Below, piece after piece: positions 32,881 to 40,813 of a stretch of 54,311 bases of DNA; within the stretch, counting starts at the first letter, position 1; each line of letters starts with the position of its first letter. The notes below the pieces were generated by a model. The model ran no database searches. It was not told the DNA's origin and was given only the letters and a program-made list of their open reading frames with translations. Location of the stretch: the IMG/VR virus record IMGVR_UViG_3300014501_000541, positions 1-54,311 of that record; one strand, 5' to 3'. The position numbers and the translations under genes are program-made. The DNA comes from a virus.

Positions 32881-34270
32881 GCCACACAAGCGCATCGCAA
32901 AGGTCATCGTGTGATTCCACGCCTAGATTGAATATCTGTCCGAGTAGCTCTTCGCAGCCGCTTCGTGGGAATAGCACTGTACCGTTTTTGATATACGGCG
33001 CGACAACCTGCAGGCGGCTACGCTTATCGGTCGTCGGTTTCATGGGCACAACCGGAAGCATGGCGCGTTCCATCTCCTGGATGGCAGCTTTTTGGTAGGC
33101 AACGTCTTCCACGAAAAATATATTTGCGCCGCCCATCTCACCGGGAATGGAGCGCACTTTCTTCAAAAACTCATGGAATGTCACATGCTCGTTGTAAGGA
33201 TTCGGCCGGATGAAGATTTTCGGCGCGTCGTCCTGGTAAAACACTTCCCCGCTCACGATGCTCGTATAGTCAGCGTCTTCTTTCTGTGAGATCGCAAGGT
33301 CAACGCCGTGGCCTTTCATCGCCGCCGATGATTTGGGTTTTTCGTCGTAGTAATGGATATCCTCCGGCCGGATAATCGCTTCTTCTTCAGCGACAATTTT
33401 TAAAAGCATTTCCCGCTGCCAGGCGACCGCTCCCATATCCCGTTCTTTGTCTTTGAGCGATTGCGTGGTGGGATACATCGCCGGCCAGGTGCATACGCCG
33501 TCCTTATCTATCAGCGGAAATTCGAGAACCTTGAACCCACTTCCCGGCGTTTTTAACCGGGAAAGCAACGCATCCTGGTGGAGCAAGTTGCCGATAACGA
33601 CGAGGCGTCCTTTGCGTGCGTCGAGACCGCCGACGATTTCGTTTCGGAGCCAACGGTCTGTCTTGTCCCGGTTCTCTTTGGTCCGTACCCATTCGGCGTC
33701 CTCTGGGTCGTCGATCACGGCGAGCTTTGGGCGATATTGCAGATGGCGCAAGCCGCGCACCTTCTGGCCGCGCGACCGGGCCAAGATGCGGACGCCATTC
33801 GAAAGAACGAGGTTTTGCTTCTGCCATTCCTCGCCGTCGCCTTTCAGCGTGAAGTCCTCAATGACATTGCCTTTGATCTCGCCGTAGTCCTGCTTGATCA
33901 GGTTGTTGTTTTCGAGTTCGGATTTGATGGAGCTAATATTTAAGGTCGCCTGGCGGCTCGAATCAGCGATAAGCAGGATGAACGGATATTTGTCCGGATG
34001 CTCCAAAGCAGCCCACAAAGGCAAAGCCAAGCTGCCGAACGTACTCTTGCCCGATCCGCGAAAACCGATAATGAGCAGACGCTTTAAGGTGTCGTCTTCT
34101 AGCGCGTGGACAAGGTGTGGATGGAAACTGGCCGGCGGGTCGGTGAAATAGCCGGAGAGGTAAACCAGCGAAAAACCCAAGAGAGTCCGGGCTGACTCCC
34201 TACGTGCCTCGTACGTCTCAAAAAATGACTCAGGCGGGGGTTTCTGGAGTTGGTTGGGGTGTTCCTGCAT
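32819..34270 (-). CDS. terL: Terminase large subunit
   Basis: The 483-aa protein is the packaging motor. The ATPase carries Walker A GFRGSGKST at 69-77, Walker B LAVIDDPED at 183-191 and a coupling motif near VVIGNLL (224-230). The RNase H-like nuclease has D324 in GVDLA, E388/D389 in FFVED and D455/D456/D459 in HDDLCDA. It pulls DNA into the prohead through the portal and cuts it. Its start overlaps the end of the small subunit gene by 41 nt. Confidence 0.95.
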   Translation of the reverse strand: MQEHPNQLQKPPPESFFETYEARRESARTLLGFSLVYLSGYFTDPPASFHPHLVHALEDDTLKRLLIIGFRGSGKSTFGSLALPLWAALEHPDKYPFILLIADSSRQATLNISSIKSELENNNLIKQDYGEIKGNVIEDFTLKGDGEEWQKQNLVLSNGVRILARSRGQKVRGLRHLQYRPKLAVIDDPEDAEWVRTKENRDKTDRWLRNEIVGGLDARKGRLVVIGNLLHQDALLSRLKTPGSGFKVLEFPLIDKDGVCTWPAMYPTTQSLKDKERDMGAVAWQREMLLKIVAEEEAIIRPEDIHYYDEKPKSSAAMKGHGVDLAISQKEDADYTSIVSGEVFYQDDAPKIFIRPNPYNEHVTFHEFLKKVRSIPGEMGGANIFFVEDVAYQKAAIQEMERAMLPVVPMKPTTDKRSRLQVVAPYIKNGTVLFPRSGCEELLGQIFNLGVESHDDLCDALVWLIQGLVNQGLELPKIHWIEA

Positions 34271-34757
34271 CCTCCTTGGGGGCGGGCAATAGGCCCCAAT
34301 TTTCGAAGACAGACCGGATGGCCTGTTTGCGTTCGTCCGGAAGCGGGGTGTTGCGGATCGTGGCGTCTAGCGTGCCGAGCTTGCGTTCAAAAACGCCGGC
34401 GTCGAATAGTTTTTCGAAGATAAGGTTGTGGGCTTCGCGGATCTCACGGAGAGCCATTACCCGGTCTTGTTTGCGGGCGAATTCGTCGTTCGCAATCTCC
34501 CACGCGACGGCGGAGATTTCCATCATTACGTCCTGGAAAGAGGAGAGAGCATAGTTGAGCGTGAGCGTGTCGAGGCGCTTTACTCGTTCAGCCTGGATAC
34601 TCTTCAGGAGCGAGGCAAGATACCAGCGATCAAGATCTAAGCCGTCGGCTTTCAAACGCGCTTGTAGAGCTACTTGAGTTATTGCTGGTGACTGAGCAAG
34701 CACGCTGCGAATGCGTGACTTGTAATATTGCTTTTGTTCCTGCGAAATACGTGGCAT
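34230..34757 (-). CDS. terS: Terminase small subunit candidate
   Basis: The 175-aa helical protein starts with a basic N-terminus and a predicted helix-turn-helix (ITQVALQARLKADGLDLDRW), has a central oligomerisation helix and a Pro-rich C-terminus. It lies immediately upstream of and overlaps the large terminase gene. It would bind the packaging site (cos or pac) and recruit the large subunit. Confidence 0.75.
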   Translation of the reverse strand: MPRISQEQKQYYKSRIRSVLAQSPAITQVALQARLKADGLDLDRWYLASLLKSIQAERVKRLDTLTLNYALSSFQDVMMEISAVAWEIANDEFARKQDRVMALREIREAHNLIFEKLFDAGVFERKLGTLDATIRNTPLPDERKQAIRSVFENWGLLPAPKEDAGTPQPTPETPA

Positions 34758-34801
34758 GGAAACGTGGGGATTAGTGGGTTAGTAAGGTAGGCTTTCCGAT
34801 A

Positions 34802-34830
34802 ACTATAGCATTTGAAGATTCATGTGAAAA
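34802..34830 (-). promoter_or_regulatory. Terminase operon promoter
   Basis: On the minus strand TTTTCA (34830-34825) and TATAGT (34807-34802) are spaced by 17 nt. The core AATGCTATAGTTA matches that of the promoter at 22601-22628. It is located about 45 nt before the small terminase ATG. Confidence 0.55.
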
Positions 34831-34860
34831 CTTCTGCTTTACAGGAGTAATGCAAGCGCC

Positions 34861-34874
34861 GATAATGCTAGCTC
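34861..34874 (+). promoter_or_regulatory. -10 element GATAAT, near-leaderless
   Basis: GATAAT at 34861-34866 is exactly 8 nt before the ATG at 34875. There is no room for a ribosome site. The same spacing is found before the genes at 1587, 39693, 40025 and 45485. Confidence 0.45.
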
Positions 34875-35840
34875 ATGAGACAGTCTATCTGCGCAATAGC
34901 GACTTTAGTGTTTCTTGCAACTTGTTCTGGTCAACCCGTGGCCGCGCAGACGACCGACGCTGCTCAGAAGGTTGGGGCAATTCTAACTTCATATGGACCT
35001 GTACCGGCAACGACTATAGTCCAGGTTCCACACATCCAAAATGTTTGTAGGCAAGATGGTCCAGTACACTGCAAAAGCCATGGAGGCGAGTGCAATCCCA
35101 CTGAGGAGTGTCACAACGAAACGACATATACTACGCATCCGCAAACAACAAATTCTATACTCACCGCTTCAAACATCAGAATACTGCAAAGCGCTCCTAT
35201 TTCGTGGGGCGCAATGACCTCGACTGGCCTTCCTGATCGCATTTATCCGGATACGGGCATAGTTCAGGCCTGTTCCAATGCGCCCGCGCCGGTAACCAAG
35301 GGGTTTTCTCTCGCTGTCGCGTATACAAGGCAGTCAAGTATTCAACTAACTCAATCCGTGCAACACACACAAAACTATACAATCACTTTTGATACCGCTA
35401 AAATTCTGCCCTTTAAGGTTGGCGCTCAGCTTGTTATTGGAGACCAAACAACAAATAGTGTCGCTACAGTTGATACAAGTATACAAACGGTCACCCGCAC
35501 CGACACCGATTCGATCACGGTGAATCCCGGCGCGGTAGGAGTTGTGCAACTACGAGTCTGGCCAGTTCAATACACGCTTCCGTTCACGACGACGGTAACC
35601 GTAGATGCCGACCTTAGCCCCAACGACAAAGGTTTTAAATTGCTATCTGACGTTTTTCCTGATCCCGCGGTGAGAACGTATCCCATCAATGGGACGCTCC
35701 AAGCTGACGACGCATCGGCAGGGGAGGTTGTTGAAATGACAGCGCCCTATGATGCGTCGCTTTGCGACTCTGACGTAACGCAGCATATCGGGGAACACAT
35801 TACACCTTCGAAGAAGGTTAAACTCACTCGTATTCAGTAA
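34875..35840 (+). CDS. Secreted protein with aerolysin-like (ETX/MTX2-type) features
   Basis: This 321-aa protein has an N-terminal signal peptide (SICAIATLVFLATCSG, then AAQ). It is followed by a Cys/His-rich part (CRQDGPVHCKSHGGECN) and a long segment of alternating Ser/Thr and hydrophobic residues (VATVDTSIQTVTRTDTDSIT, then VNPGAVGVVQLRVWPVQYTL). This Ser/Thr-rich amphipathic hairpin followed by a return strand is the usual look of aerolysin-family beta-pore toxins. No family-specific motif confirms it. It is a single plus-strand gene with its own promoter beside the terminase operon, so it is likely expressed in the lysogen. A surface structural protein is the main alternative. Confidence 0.5.
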   Translation: MRQSICAIATLVFLATCSGQPVAAQTTDAAQKVGAILTSYGPVPATTIVQVPHIQNVCRQDGPVHCKSHGGECNPTEECHNETTYTTHPQTTNSILTASNIRILQSAPISWGAMTSTGLPDRIYPDTGIVQACSNAPAPVTKGFSLAVAYTRQSSIQLTQSVQHTQNYTITFDTAKILPFKVGAQLVIGDQTTNSVATVDTSIQTVTRTDTDSITVNPGAVGVVQLRVWPVQYTLPFTTTVTVDADLSPNDKGFKLLSDVFPDPAVRTYPINGTLQADDASAGEVVEMTAPYDASLCDSDVTQHIGEHITPSKKVKLTRIQ

Positions 35841-35874
35841 TGACTCAGCAGCCTACCAGGAACTGCCCAAAGCC

Positions 35875-36063
35875 CTATTGCGACAACTTTTTTAGCAATT
35901 CGGTAAGCTTTTTCAGATCTTCGAAGTCGCCAACAATCTCAATCCTCGCCTTCATCATCGTAAGCTTTGTGTGGTCCGGAGTTTCCCCGGATTCATGCAA
36001 AGCCTTCTCCAGCTCCTTCTGGCTCACGGCCGGGCCGAATTTGATGGTGTAGCGGTCGATCAT
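35875..36063 (-). CDS. Small hypothetical protein
   Basis: The 62-aa acidic-basic protein has a beta-alpha layout (MIDRYTIKFGPAVSQKELEK, EIVGDFEDLKKLTELLKKL). The start overlaps the previous stop by 4 nt, so it is translationally coupled and last in a four-gene minus operon (37317 to 35875). No known family. Confidence 0.55.
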   Translation of the reverse strand: MIDRYTIKFGPAVSQKELEKALHESGETPDHTKLTMMKARIEIVGDFEDLKKLTELLKKLSQ

Positions 36064-36386
36064 GTGGGGTTTTTCGGGCAGCTTTTGAGGTAATCCAAAG
36101 CTTCATCGCGCGGCTGCGAATTCAGCGCGAGCCACAGTTTTGCGACGGCTTCTTCGGGAGACGCTGCAACTTGGTCCTTATGTGGGCGACGGCAACAATC
36201 ATTTTCAATCCAACCACCTTGGGCAAGCCATTTCTTTTTATCAATTCGTTCGAGTTCGATAAAGTGATCTCCGCACGCTTCGATAAGCTCGGAGAGGGTG
36301 GGGTAACCACCATGAGTTAATTCTGTATTCACGAATTCCTTTGGGAATCCGGCGTCTTTTAGTTGTTTTATGAGTTCGGTGGTCAT
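36060..36386 (-). CDS. Phage hypothetical protein (MTTELIKQLKDAGFP family)
   Basis: This 108-aa protein belongs to a type of short phage protein that I recognise by its start: ELIKQLKDAGFP, then PTLSELIEACGD and a C-terminal SPEEAVAKLWLAL. Its function is not known. Both ends overlap neighbouring genes by 4 nt, so it is co-translated within the operon. Confidence 0.65.
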   Translation of the reverse strand: MTTELIKQLKDAGFPKEFVNTELTHGGYPTLSELIEACGDHFIELERIDKKKWLAQGGWIENDCCRRPHKDQVAASPEEAVAKLWLALNSQPRDEALDYLKSCPKNPT

Positions 36387-36826
36387 GAGGCTTGGGAGGG
36401 CTGCTCAGTCGCCGCAGGGGCTTTAAGAAGTTCGGGCGATTCGTAGATGTTGCCGATGACTTCGAGATAACCGTCATTCAAGAAAAGGCATATGCCATTC
36501 GTTTCACCTCGCCATCCCTTGAGGTCAAATGCGGGATAGGTTCCATCCTCGTTGTAAATGACCTCATAGGTCTTTGCATCACTATCATCCTCAAACTCAC
36601 CACACTTCACTAAATCGCCCTCATAAATCTCCTTCCCGTTCTTGTCCTTGAGGCCGGTGAATTGCATGAGGACTCGGTTCGTATCCGCCGTGCCGACAGT
36701 TGCTTCTTCACCCGGAGCCGGATACGAGTAGCCGGTCGCGCCGTGGCCGATTAGCAATATTCCTACCTCATGCATAGTTTGCGCGTCGATATCCCAAATT
36801 CTGAATTTAGTGTCTTTCATGGTCAC
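36383..36826 (-). CDS. YopX-family phage protein
   Basis: The 147-aa protein carries the YopX hallmark QFTGLKDKNGKEIYEGDLV with FRIWD near the N-terminus and a C-terminal EVIGNIYESPELL. YopX proteins are common in phages of Gram-positive and other bacteria; the function is unknown. The GTG start overlaps the stop of the upstream gene; an ATG two codons later is equally possible. Confidence 0.85.
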   Translation of the reverse strand: MTMKDTKFRIWDIDAQTMHEVGILLIGHGATGYSYPAPGEEATVGTADTNRVLMQFTGLKDKNGKEIYEGDLVKCGEFEDDSDAKTYEVIYNEDGTYPAFDLKGWRGETNGICLFLNDGYLEVIGNIYESPELLKAPAATEQPSQAS

Positions 36827-37317
36827 AGTTTTCTTAAGCTTTCCGCCAATCTCCGCCCCGACTCGGCCTGTTGTCTGAAATATTTGGCGGTCGCGTCCTG
36901 CTGCTTGGCTTCAGTTTCCTTGGTGGTGATTTCCTCGCGGCGTCCGGCGAGCAGTTTCTCGGCGTCGCGGCGGTCTTTGTCTGATTCGTAAAGCTCCTGG
37001 CCGGTCATTTCGGAACGCTTGATAAACTTGGCAAGCTTCGGACATTGGAGACACACGTTACCGGATTCCGGCAAACGACATTCAGCGTTCTCGTGCCCGT
37101 TATCACAAAGGTAAAACCCTTTTTCCTCCATCTCGGCGACGCTTTTTATCCGCGCTTCATACGCGTCAGCTTCGGTCTTGAGCTTGATGATAAGATCGCG
37201 CGACGCTTTTGCGTTCTTCTCCGCGACGCGGGCGCTCCACTCATGCATTCCCGCTTCGACTTCCTTATTGACCCGATATTTCCACCTGGCATACCACGTG
37301 GCAAAAGCTCGTAACAT
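36823..37317 (-). CDS. Coiled-coil protein with central Cys/His cluster
   Basis: The 164-aa protein is mostly charged helix (EKNAKASRDLIIKLKTEADA; EKLLAGRREEITTKETEAKQ) interrupted by a Cys/His cluster (LCDNGHENAECRLPESGNVC, then LQCPK) that may bind zinc. It heads the operon leading to the YopX-family gene. The function is unknown. Confidence 0.6.
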   Translation of the reverse strand: MLRAFATWYARWKYRVNKEVEAGMHEWSARVAEKNAKASRDLIIKLKTEADAYEARIKSVAEMEEKGFYLCDNGHENAECRLPESGNVCLQCPKLAKFIKRSEMTGQELYESDKDRRDAEKLLAGRREEITTKETEAKQQDATAKYFRQQAESGRRLAESLRKL

Positions 37318-37455
37318 GAATTTTGGTGAGATTGGTTTTCGGACGTTTTACGATGCCGATTTTGGACTTTCCTTCAGTGTAGGAAATCTGGGGAATATGG
37401 CAAGTGGGGATAAATCGGGGTAGAATGCCGGGCGAGTTAGTCAATGGAGGGTATA

Positions 37456-38133
37456 ATGGCCGCCGATACAAAGGCACATCAGATTTTCGGCGATGCAACT
37501 GTCTTCGCAGAGTGCCGGAATGACAAGAAGTTTGCGTATGTCGTGGCTCTTGCGCGGGCGGTCAACGCGCTAAATTCGGCACACTCGTTGATGCAGTGTG
37601 CAGCTGACAAAAACACACCGGCCGCGACTCGCGATCAGTGGAATTCGTATTTTTTTGTGTCAGCAATCCTCTACGAATCATTGAATCTGATTCGTGCGAT
37701 GGGCGCTGTCTTTGGTAAGGAGAAGATTTTTCAAGATACTATCCAAACGTTGCTGAAAGATAAAACTGCTCAAAAGCTTGAGCAGACACACCTGAAGGCG
37801 ACGCGACGGGACGCAGTGTTCCACTATCTTCCTGATCGCTTTGCTGAAGCGATTGCGGCAACGCCGCTGACTGAATGCCTATTTGCCTCGTTTCTGGGGC
37901 AGAAGAGAAGCGACATCCGATACGACTTTGCGGACATAATAGCTGCTGAGATTGGCGTGGGTGGGAGGATTGATAACAGTTTGGTGGTGAGCGAGATGAT
38001 GGAAAAGACGCTCAACCTGGCAATAAGCTTTATCAATCAATCTGAGAAATTCATCGTGGAAAAGCTCAATGGATGGAGATTTAAGGGCGTTCCTGGCGGA
38101 GGTGTCGCACCGGGAAATCAATCGTCGATTTAA
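37456..38133 (+). CDS. Helical protein with R-x4-H motif (HEPN-like candidate)
   Basis: This 225-aa protein from the ATG at 37456 has GGAGG 5 nt upstream and TAGAAT as a probable -10 box. It is all-helical (YVVALARAVNALNSAHSLMQ, FVSAILYESLNLIRAMGAVF). It contains RRDAVFH, an R-x4-H arrangement like the HEPN RNase motif, inside a helical stretch with HYLPDRF. HEPN proteins often serve as toxins or abortive-infection effectors. It is a single plus-strand gene in the mosaic region. The assignment is tentative. Confidence 0.5.
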   Translation: MAADTKAHQIFGDATVFAECRNDKKFAYVVALARAVNALNSAHSLMQCAADKNTPAATRDQWNSYFFVSAILYESLNLIRAMGAVFGKEKIFQDTIQTLLKDKTAQKLEQTHLKATRRDAVFHYLPDRFAEAIAATPLTECLFASFLGQKRSDIRYDFADIIAAEIGVGGRIDNSLVVSEMMEKTLNLAISFINQSEKFIVEKLNGWRFKGVPGGGVAPGNQSSI

Positions 38134-38155
38134 GAAGTTCGACTAGAAGAAGAAA

Positions 38156-38257
38156 TCAAACGTGCATTAGAATCTCCACAATCGCAACAACCGTGATGAA
38201 CGTGAGGAAGATAGTCGCGAGTAATCGTAGGGCGTATTTGAATTTCTTGCTGGTCAT
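38156..38257 (-). CDS. Single-TM microprotein (33 aa)
   Basis: The sequence has a basic start (MTSKKFKYAL) and one transmembrane segment (LLATIFLTFITVVAIVEIL). Its ATG overlaps the stop of the zinc-binding microgene (ATGA), which supports expression. Function unknown. Confidence 0.4.
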   Translation of the reverse strand: MTSKKFKYALRLLATIFLTFITVVAIVEILMHV

Positions 38258-38430
38258 TTCTTTTTGGTAGCTCCGGGTCGATGCTCCGAGAAGAACTGGC
38301 GTTCTATCCTGGTATCCCGGCAGGAGCAGACACATTCCCGATCATGCCGCTCATCGTAACCCCTGGGGATTGTTCCATCGCAATCCTTGTGGCGGCCGCG
38401 CCTGCACGCTTCGCACCGGGTTGGTTTCAT
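38254..38430 (-). CDS. Zinc-binding microprotein (58 aa)
   Basis: The protein has CEAC (C6, C9), H14-x2-C17 and a terminal C33-V-C35-S-C37, a plausible zinc site, with many basic residues. The ATG lies 3 bp after the stop of the upstream microgene and the stop overlaps the next start. Such Cys-rich basic microproteins recur in this element. Function unknown. Confidence 0.5.
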   Translation of the reverse strand: MKPTRCEACRRGRHKDCDGTIPRGYDERHDRECVCSCRDTRIERQFFSEHRPGATKKK

Positions 38431-38433
38431 ACG

Positions 38434-38562
38434 TTAGCGGTCGGGTTCGTACCTTTGGGGCAAGAGGACCACTTCTAGCTTTACCGCGCCACAGGCGCAA
38501 TGCTGTGCGGCGGGGTAGACCTTGCATCTCTTCCATCGGTGGGAATGCTTTCGTTTTTTCAT
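38434..38562 (-). CDS. Cys/His microprotein (42 aa)
   Basis: A short ORF (MKKRKHSHRWKRC, then HCACGAVKLEVVL) with a H-x-H-W-x-x-C...H-C-x-C-G arrangement that could bind zinc. It is first in a set of three coupled minus-strand microgenes between two plus-strand genes. No ribosome site is visible upstream. Confidence 0.4.
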   Translation of the reverse strand: MKKRKHSHRWKRCKVYPAAQHCACGAVKLEVVLLPQRYEPDR

Positions 38563-38618
38563 GCTTGGGGTTTACTTAAATCGTACAATGTCGGGGCGAT
38601 TCGTCAAGGGGAGGAAAC

Positions 38619-39197
38619 GTGCACGATCTGTGGCATTCCCTAATGCATTCGCCGGAGGCTTGGATAATCGGCGCAGTGATTGGCGTCGTTGTCGGTTTCG
38701 TTATTTTCGCGATTTTCGATCTTTTGCCGCTAGGAGATTCCCGGATACGCAGTTTGATACGTCTCGTACGGAATAAAATCTCAGAACACTCGACCGCGCA
38801 GCTACAAAAACGAATCAAGGAGCTGGAGAAATACCGGGAATCGCTAAGGCTACGGATAGCCTCTGACAAGATTCTTTACCTGGACACGTTCCGAACTATT
38901 TTTGGAACCCTTATCTTCATGTGTATTGGCATGATTCTCTTGGCCCTCCGGCATTCCTTCATGCTTGAATACGCTGCGACGACGGACCCGAGATCGGCTG
39001 GCACTTTTTTCGTCCTGGACATGGGAACCATTCTCATATTCACTATAGCTATTATGGTAGCAATATCAGGTGTGAGCACGGCCTTATTAAACACTCGGCA
39101 AAAGCTGGAGGAGCAAATCGCGAAATACGACAAAGATATAGATGACTTAAAAGAAATACTCAAGAAGCAGCTTGAGAAATTGCAGAGACGCGGCTGA
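38619..39197 (+). CDS. Membrane protein with coiled-coil (moron)
   Basis: This 192-aa protein starts at GTG 38619, with GGGGAGG 4 nt upstream and a TACAAT box about 25 nt further. It has three hydrophobic segments (AWIIGAVIGVVVGFVIFAIF, LIFMCIGMILLALRH, ILIFTIAIMVAISGV) and two charged helices (QKRIKELEKYRESLRLRI and the C-terminal KLEEQIAKYDKDIDDLKEI). It converges with and overlaps the NinG-like gene by 38 bp. Possibly a phage exclusion or signalling membrane protein. Confidence 0.65.
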   Translation: MHDLWHSLMHSPEAWIIGAVIGVVVGFVIFAIFDLLPLGDSRIRSLIRLVRNKISEHSTAQLQKRIKELEKYRESLRLRIASDKILYLDTFRTIFGTLIFMCIGMILLALRHSFMLEYAATTDPRSAGTFFVLDMGTILIFTIAIMVAISGVSTALLNTRQKLEEQIAKYDKDIDDLKEILKKQLEKLQRRG

Positions 39198-39630
39198 GTT
39201 GGTCGTAGAGTGTAGTGTAGGCAAGATAGGAGTGCCGGGCGGCGCTCAAAAGCTGCTCAAGCTCTTTGACCTCCCACTGCTTGATCAGTTTTGAAAGCTT
39301 GTAAAGCTGGGCGGCGGTTCCCTTCCCGTATTTCTTGTCGATCGCGAGCCCGTGCTCGTAGCTCAACCCTTCCTGGTAAACATTGTCGTAGGCGCATTGC
39401 TTGTGGGCGTTCCGAGGTTCGAAGCGGGTAGACATAAAACCTCTCGGCCGGAAGTGCCCGCAGTGCCAGGCGCGCGGGTCGTCATCTTCGCTTTGAACCT
39501 TCGGACAGGTGATGCAGGGCTCGCTCCGGTCGCGCGCTTTAATCATTTTCCCAAATGCAATATCCAGCTTGTTGATGAGCTTCTGGCGGTCGGATTTTCC
39601 TACCCGGCTGAGCCCTTGTTTTCGATACAT
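39160..39630 (-). CDS. NinG-like recombination/HNH protein
   Basis: The 156-aa protein carries the NinG/Rap pattern: CITC (C39, C42), WHCGH (H56, C57, H59), H76 and C79 in NAHKQC. The sequence GHFRPRGFMSTRFEPRNAHKQC is split between those pairs. Lambda NinG assists recombination by branch-structure cleavage. It sits within the phage early region and is transcribed leftward. Confidence 0.8.
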   Translation of the reverse strand: MYRKQGLSRVGKSDRQKLINKLDIAFGKMIKARDRSEPCITCPKVQSEDDDPRAWHCGHFRPRGFMSTRFEPRNAHKQCAYDNVYQEGLSYEHGLAIDKKYGKGTAAQLYKLSKLIKQWEVKELEQLLSAARHSYLAYTTLYDQLSRVSAISQAAS

Positions 39631-39678
39631 CCCTCCTTTTCCAAATTTTAGCAGGGGCGAACGTCTAGCGAAAGGTGC

Positions 39679-39692
39679 TAAAATCCCTCGCT
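39679..39692 (+). promoter_or_regulatory. -10 element TAAAAT, near-leaderless
   Basis: TAAAAT at 39679-39684 is 8 nt before the ATG at 39693. The upstream ATTTTAGCAG and the GTGCTA-A-T core match the promoter of the lipoprotein gene at 1587. Confidence 0.45.
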
Positions 39693-39914
39693 ATGGCCCG
39701 GCGACCTGATCCCACAAAGCATGAAGACATGATGACGGCCGAAGATCTCAAGGCGCTCCGCTACAGCCTGGCGCACCTGAGCGAACCTGCCGTCTTAGAG
39801 GCCTACCAACAGGCGTACCGCGCGTGCCGAATCATCAACAGCCATACGTTCCCCACGGCGCGTTCTATTCAAGAGCTCGTACAGGCGTGGAAGACGTTGA
39901 GGAAATGGCGGTAA
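39693..39914 (+). CDS. Small helical protein
   Basis: This 73-aa basic helical protein (MTAEDLKALRYSLAHLSEP, then VLEAYQQAYRACRI) starts at the ATG at 39693, which has a -10 box at 8 nt. It may be a DNA-binding regulator given size and charge, but no HTH motif is certain. Confidence 0.5.
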   Translation: MARRPDPTKHEDMMTAEDLKALRYSLAHLSEPAVLEAYQQAYRACRIINSHTFPTARSIQELVQAWKTLRKWR

Positions 39915-40010
39915 TAAAGCATTTTTGAGGTCGCCCGCAGGAAGTCTCCATCCTCCACAAGTTCTTCACAAGACTGCTTGCAAATTTCCGCGCGCAAAAA
40001 AGTTTCGTGT

Positions 40011-40024
40011 TACTATCCGGCCAA
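40011..40024 (+). promoter_or_regulatory. -10 element TACTAT, near-leaderless
   Basis: TACTAT at 40011-40016 is 8 nt before the ATG at 40025. Confidence 0.4.
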
Positions 40025-40213
40025 ATGAAGCACTTTTTAGACATCCTGATGAATGTGCGGATCGCCGTTATGGAAGTTTGCGGGACACTGGGGACGATCT
40101 TTATCATGGCCTACGGAGCGTTCAAGGCGTTCGGCGATTTCGTGGTGCCGCTCTTTAGGAAAGCTCCGCGAAGAAATCCTCGGCTGTCTTCTCCGCCGCG
40201 AGATGGTCGATGA
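40025..40213 (+). CDS. Small membrane protein
   Basis: This 62-aa protein has one hydrophobic segment (VMEVCGTLGTIFIMAYGAF) and a basic, Pro-rich C-terminus (RKAPRRNPRLSSPPRDGR). The -10-like box 8 nt before its start supports expression. It overlaps the opposite gene at 40155 by 59 bp. Confidence 0.45.
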   Translation: MKHFLDILMNVRIAVMEVCGTLGTIFIMAYGAFKAFGDFVVPLFRKAPRRNPRLSSPPRDGR

Positions 40214-40538
40214 AGCGGTGCCAATGATACATTACGGCTGGAAGCAGGTTTGCTTCTTTCGATGTGCAGAAATTCATCTCGTAGTTAAAACTCCATTGTT
40301 CGCCGCACAATCGACAAATCTTTCCCCACCACCCCAACGCTTTGCCAAGCGATTGCCAGAATGAGGGATCGAGGAATGCTTCTGACACGAGAACGTCGTG
40401 ATCGTGTAATTCGCCGCCGGAGAACGATTGAAAGTAAATTTTCGGCCGGTACTCAGGATCAAATCCCTCGAATTGCCAACTGTCATCTTTTTTCCATCCT
40501 CCCTCTATTGCCTTCTTAATGGCTATTTCAATGGTCAT
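40155..40538 (-). CDS. Phage hypothetical protein
   Basis: The 127-aa protein resembles widespread phage ORFs: IAIKKAIEGGWKKD at the N-terminus and LDPSFWQSLGKALGWWGK in the middle. No biochemical role is known. It overlaps the preceding gene's stop by 4 nt and ends within the opposing plus-strand membrane gene. Confidence 0.65.
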   Translation of the reverse strand: MTIEIAIKKAIEGGWKKDDSWQFEGFDPEYRPKIYFQSFSGGELHDHDVLVSEAFLDPSFWQSLGKALGWWGKICRLCGEQWSFNYEMNFCTSKEANLLPAVMYHWHRFIDHLAAEKTAEDFFAELS

Positions 40539-40732
40539 GATTTCGGTAGTTTGCTAGCTGGGTTGTTCTTCGGATCGCCGGTCGGTATGATCCAGCGTCC
40601 GCGTGGAGCAACGACGTTGTTCTTTGCTGGTTTCATCGGACGATATGCGCCACAGACGAAGCACCACAAACCGTAACCTCCACAAATGACCCAAGAGTTG
40701 GAATCATGTCGGCACTTTTTCTTCGTCTTCAT
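40535..40732 (-). CDS. Zinc-binding microprotein
   Basis: From the ATG at 40732 it is 65 aa, with C7, H9, C17 and C24/C27 (LWCFVCGAYRP) and a basic C-terminus. A longer frame from a TTG at 40807 exists. The stop overlaps the next start. Another member of the Cys-rich small-protein set in this element. Confidence 0.5.
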   Translation of the reverse strand: MKTKKKCRHDSNSWVICGGYGLWCFVCGAYRPMKPAKNNVVAPRGRWIIPTGDPKNNPASKLPKS

Positions 40733-40813
40733 ATGAGTTGTAGTTGGTTTGTATTCGACCCCTTTTGAGGCCCCGGCGGCCTCGCGGTTGGACTTCGTTC
40801 TTACCAACCCTCC

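Noticed and set aside
34875-35840. Lipoprotein call for the secreted protein
   Set aside because: The LATC sequence has Thr at -1 of the cysteine, unusual for a lipobox, and a normal signal peptidase site (AAQ) follows.
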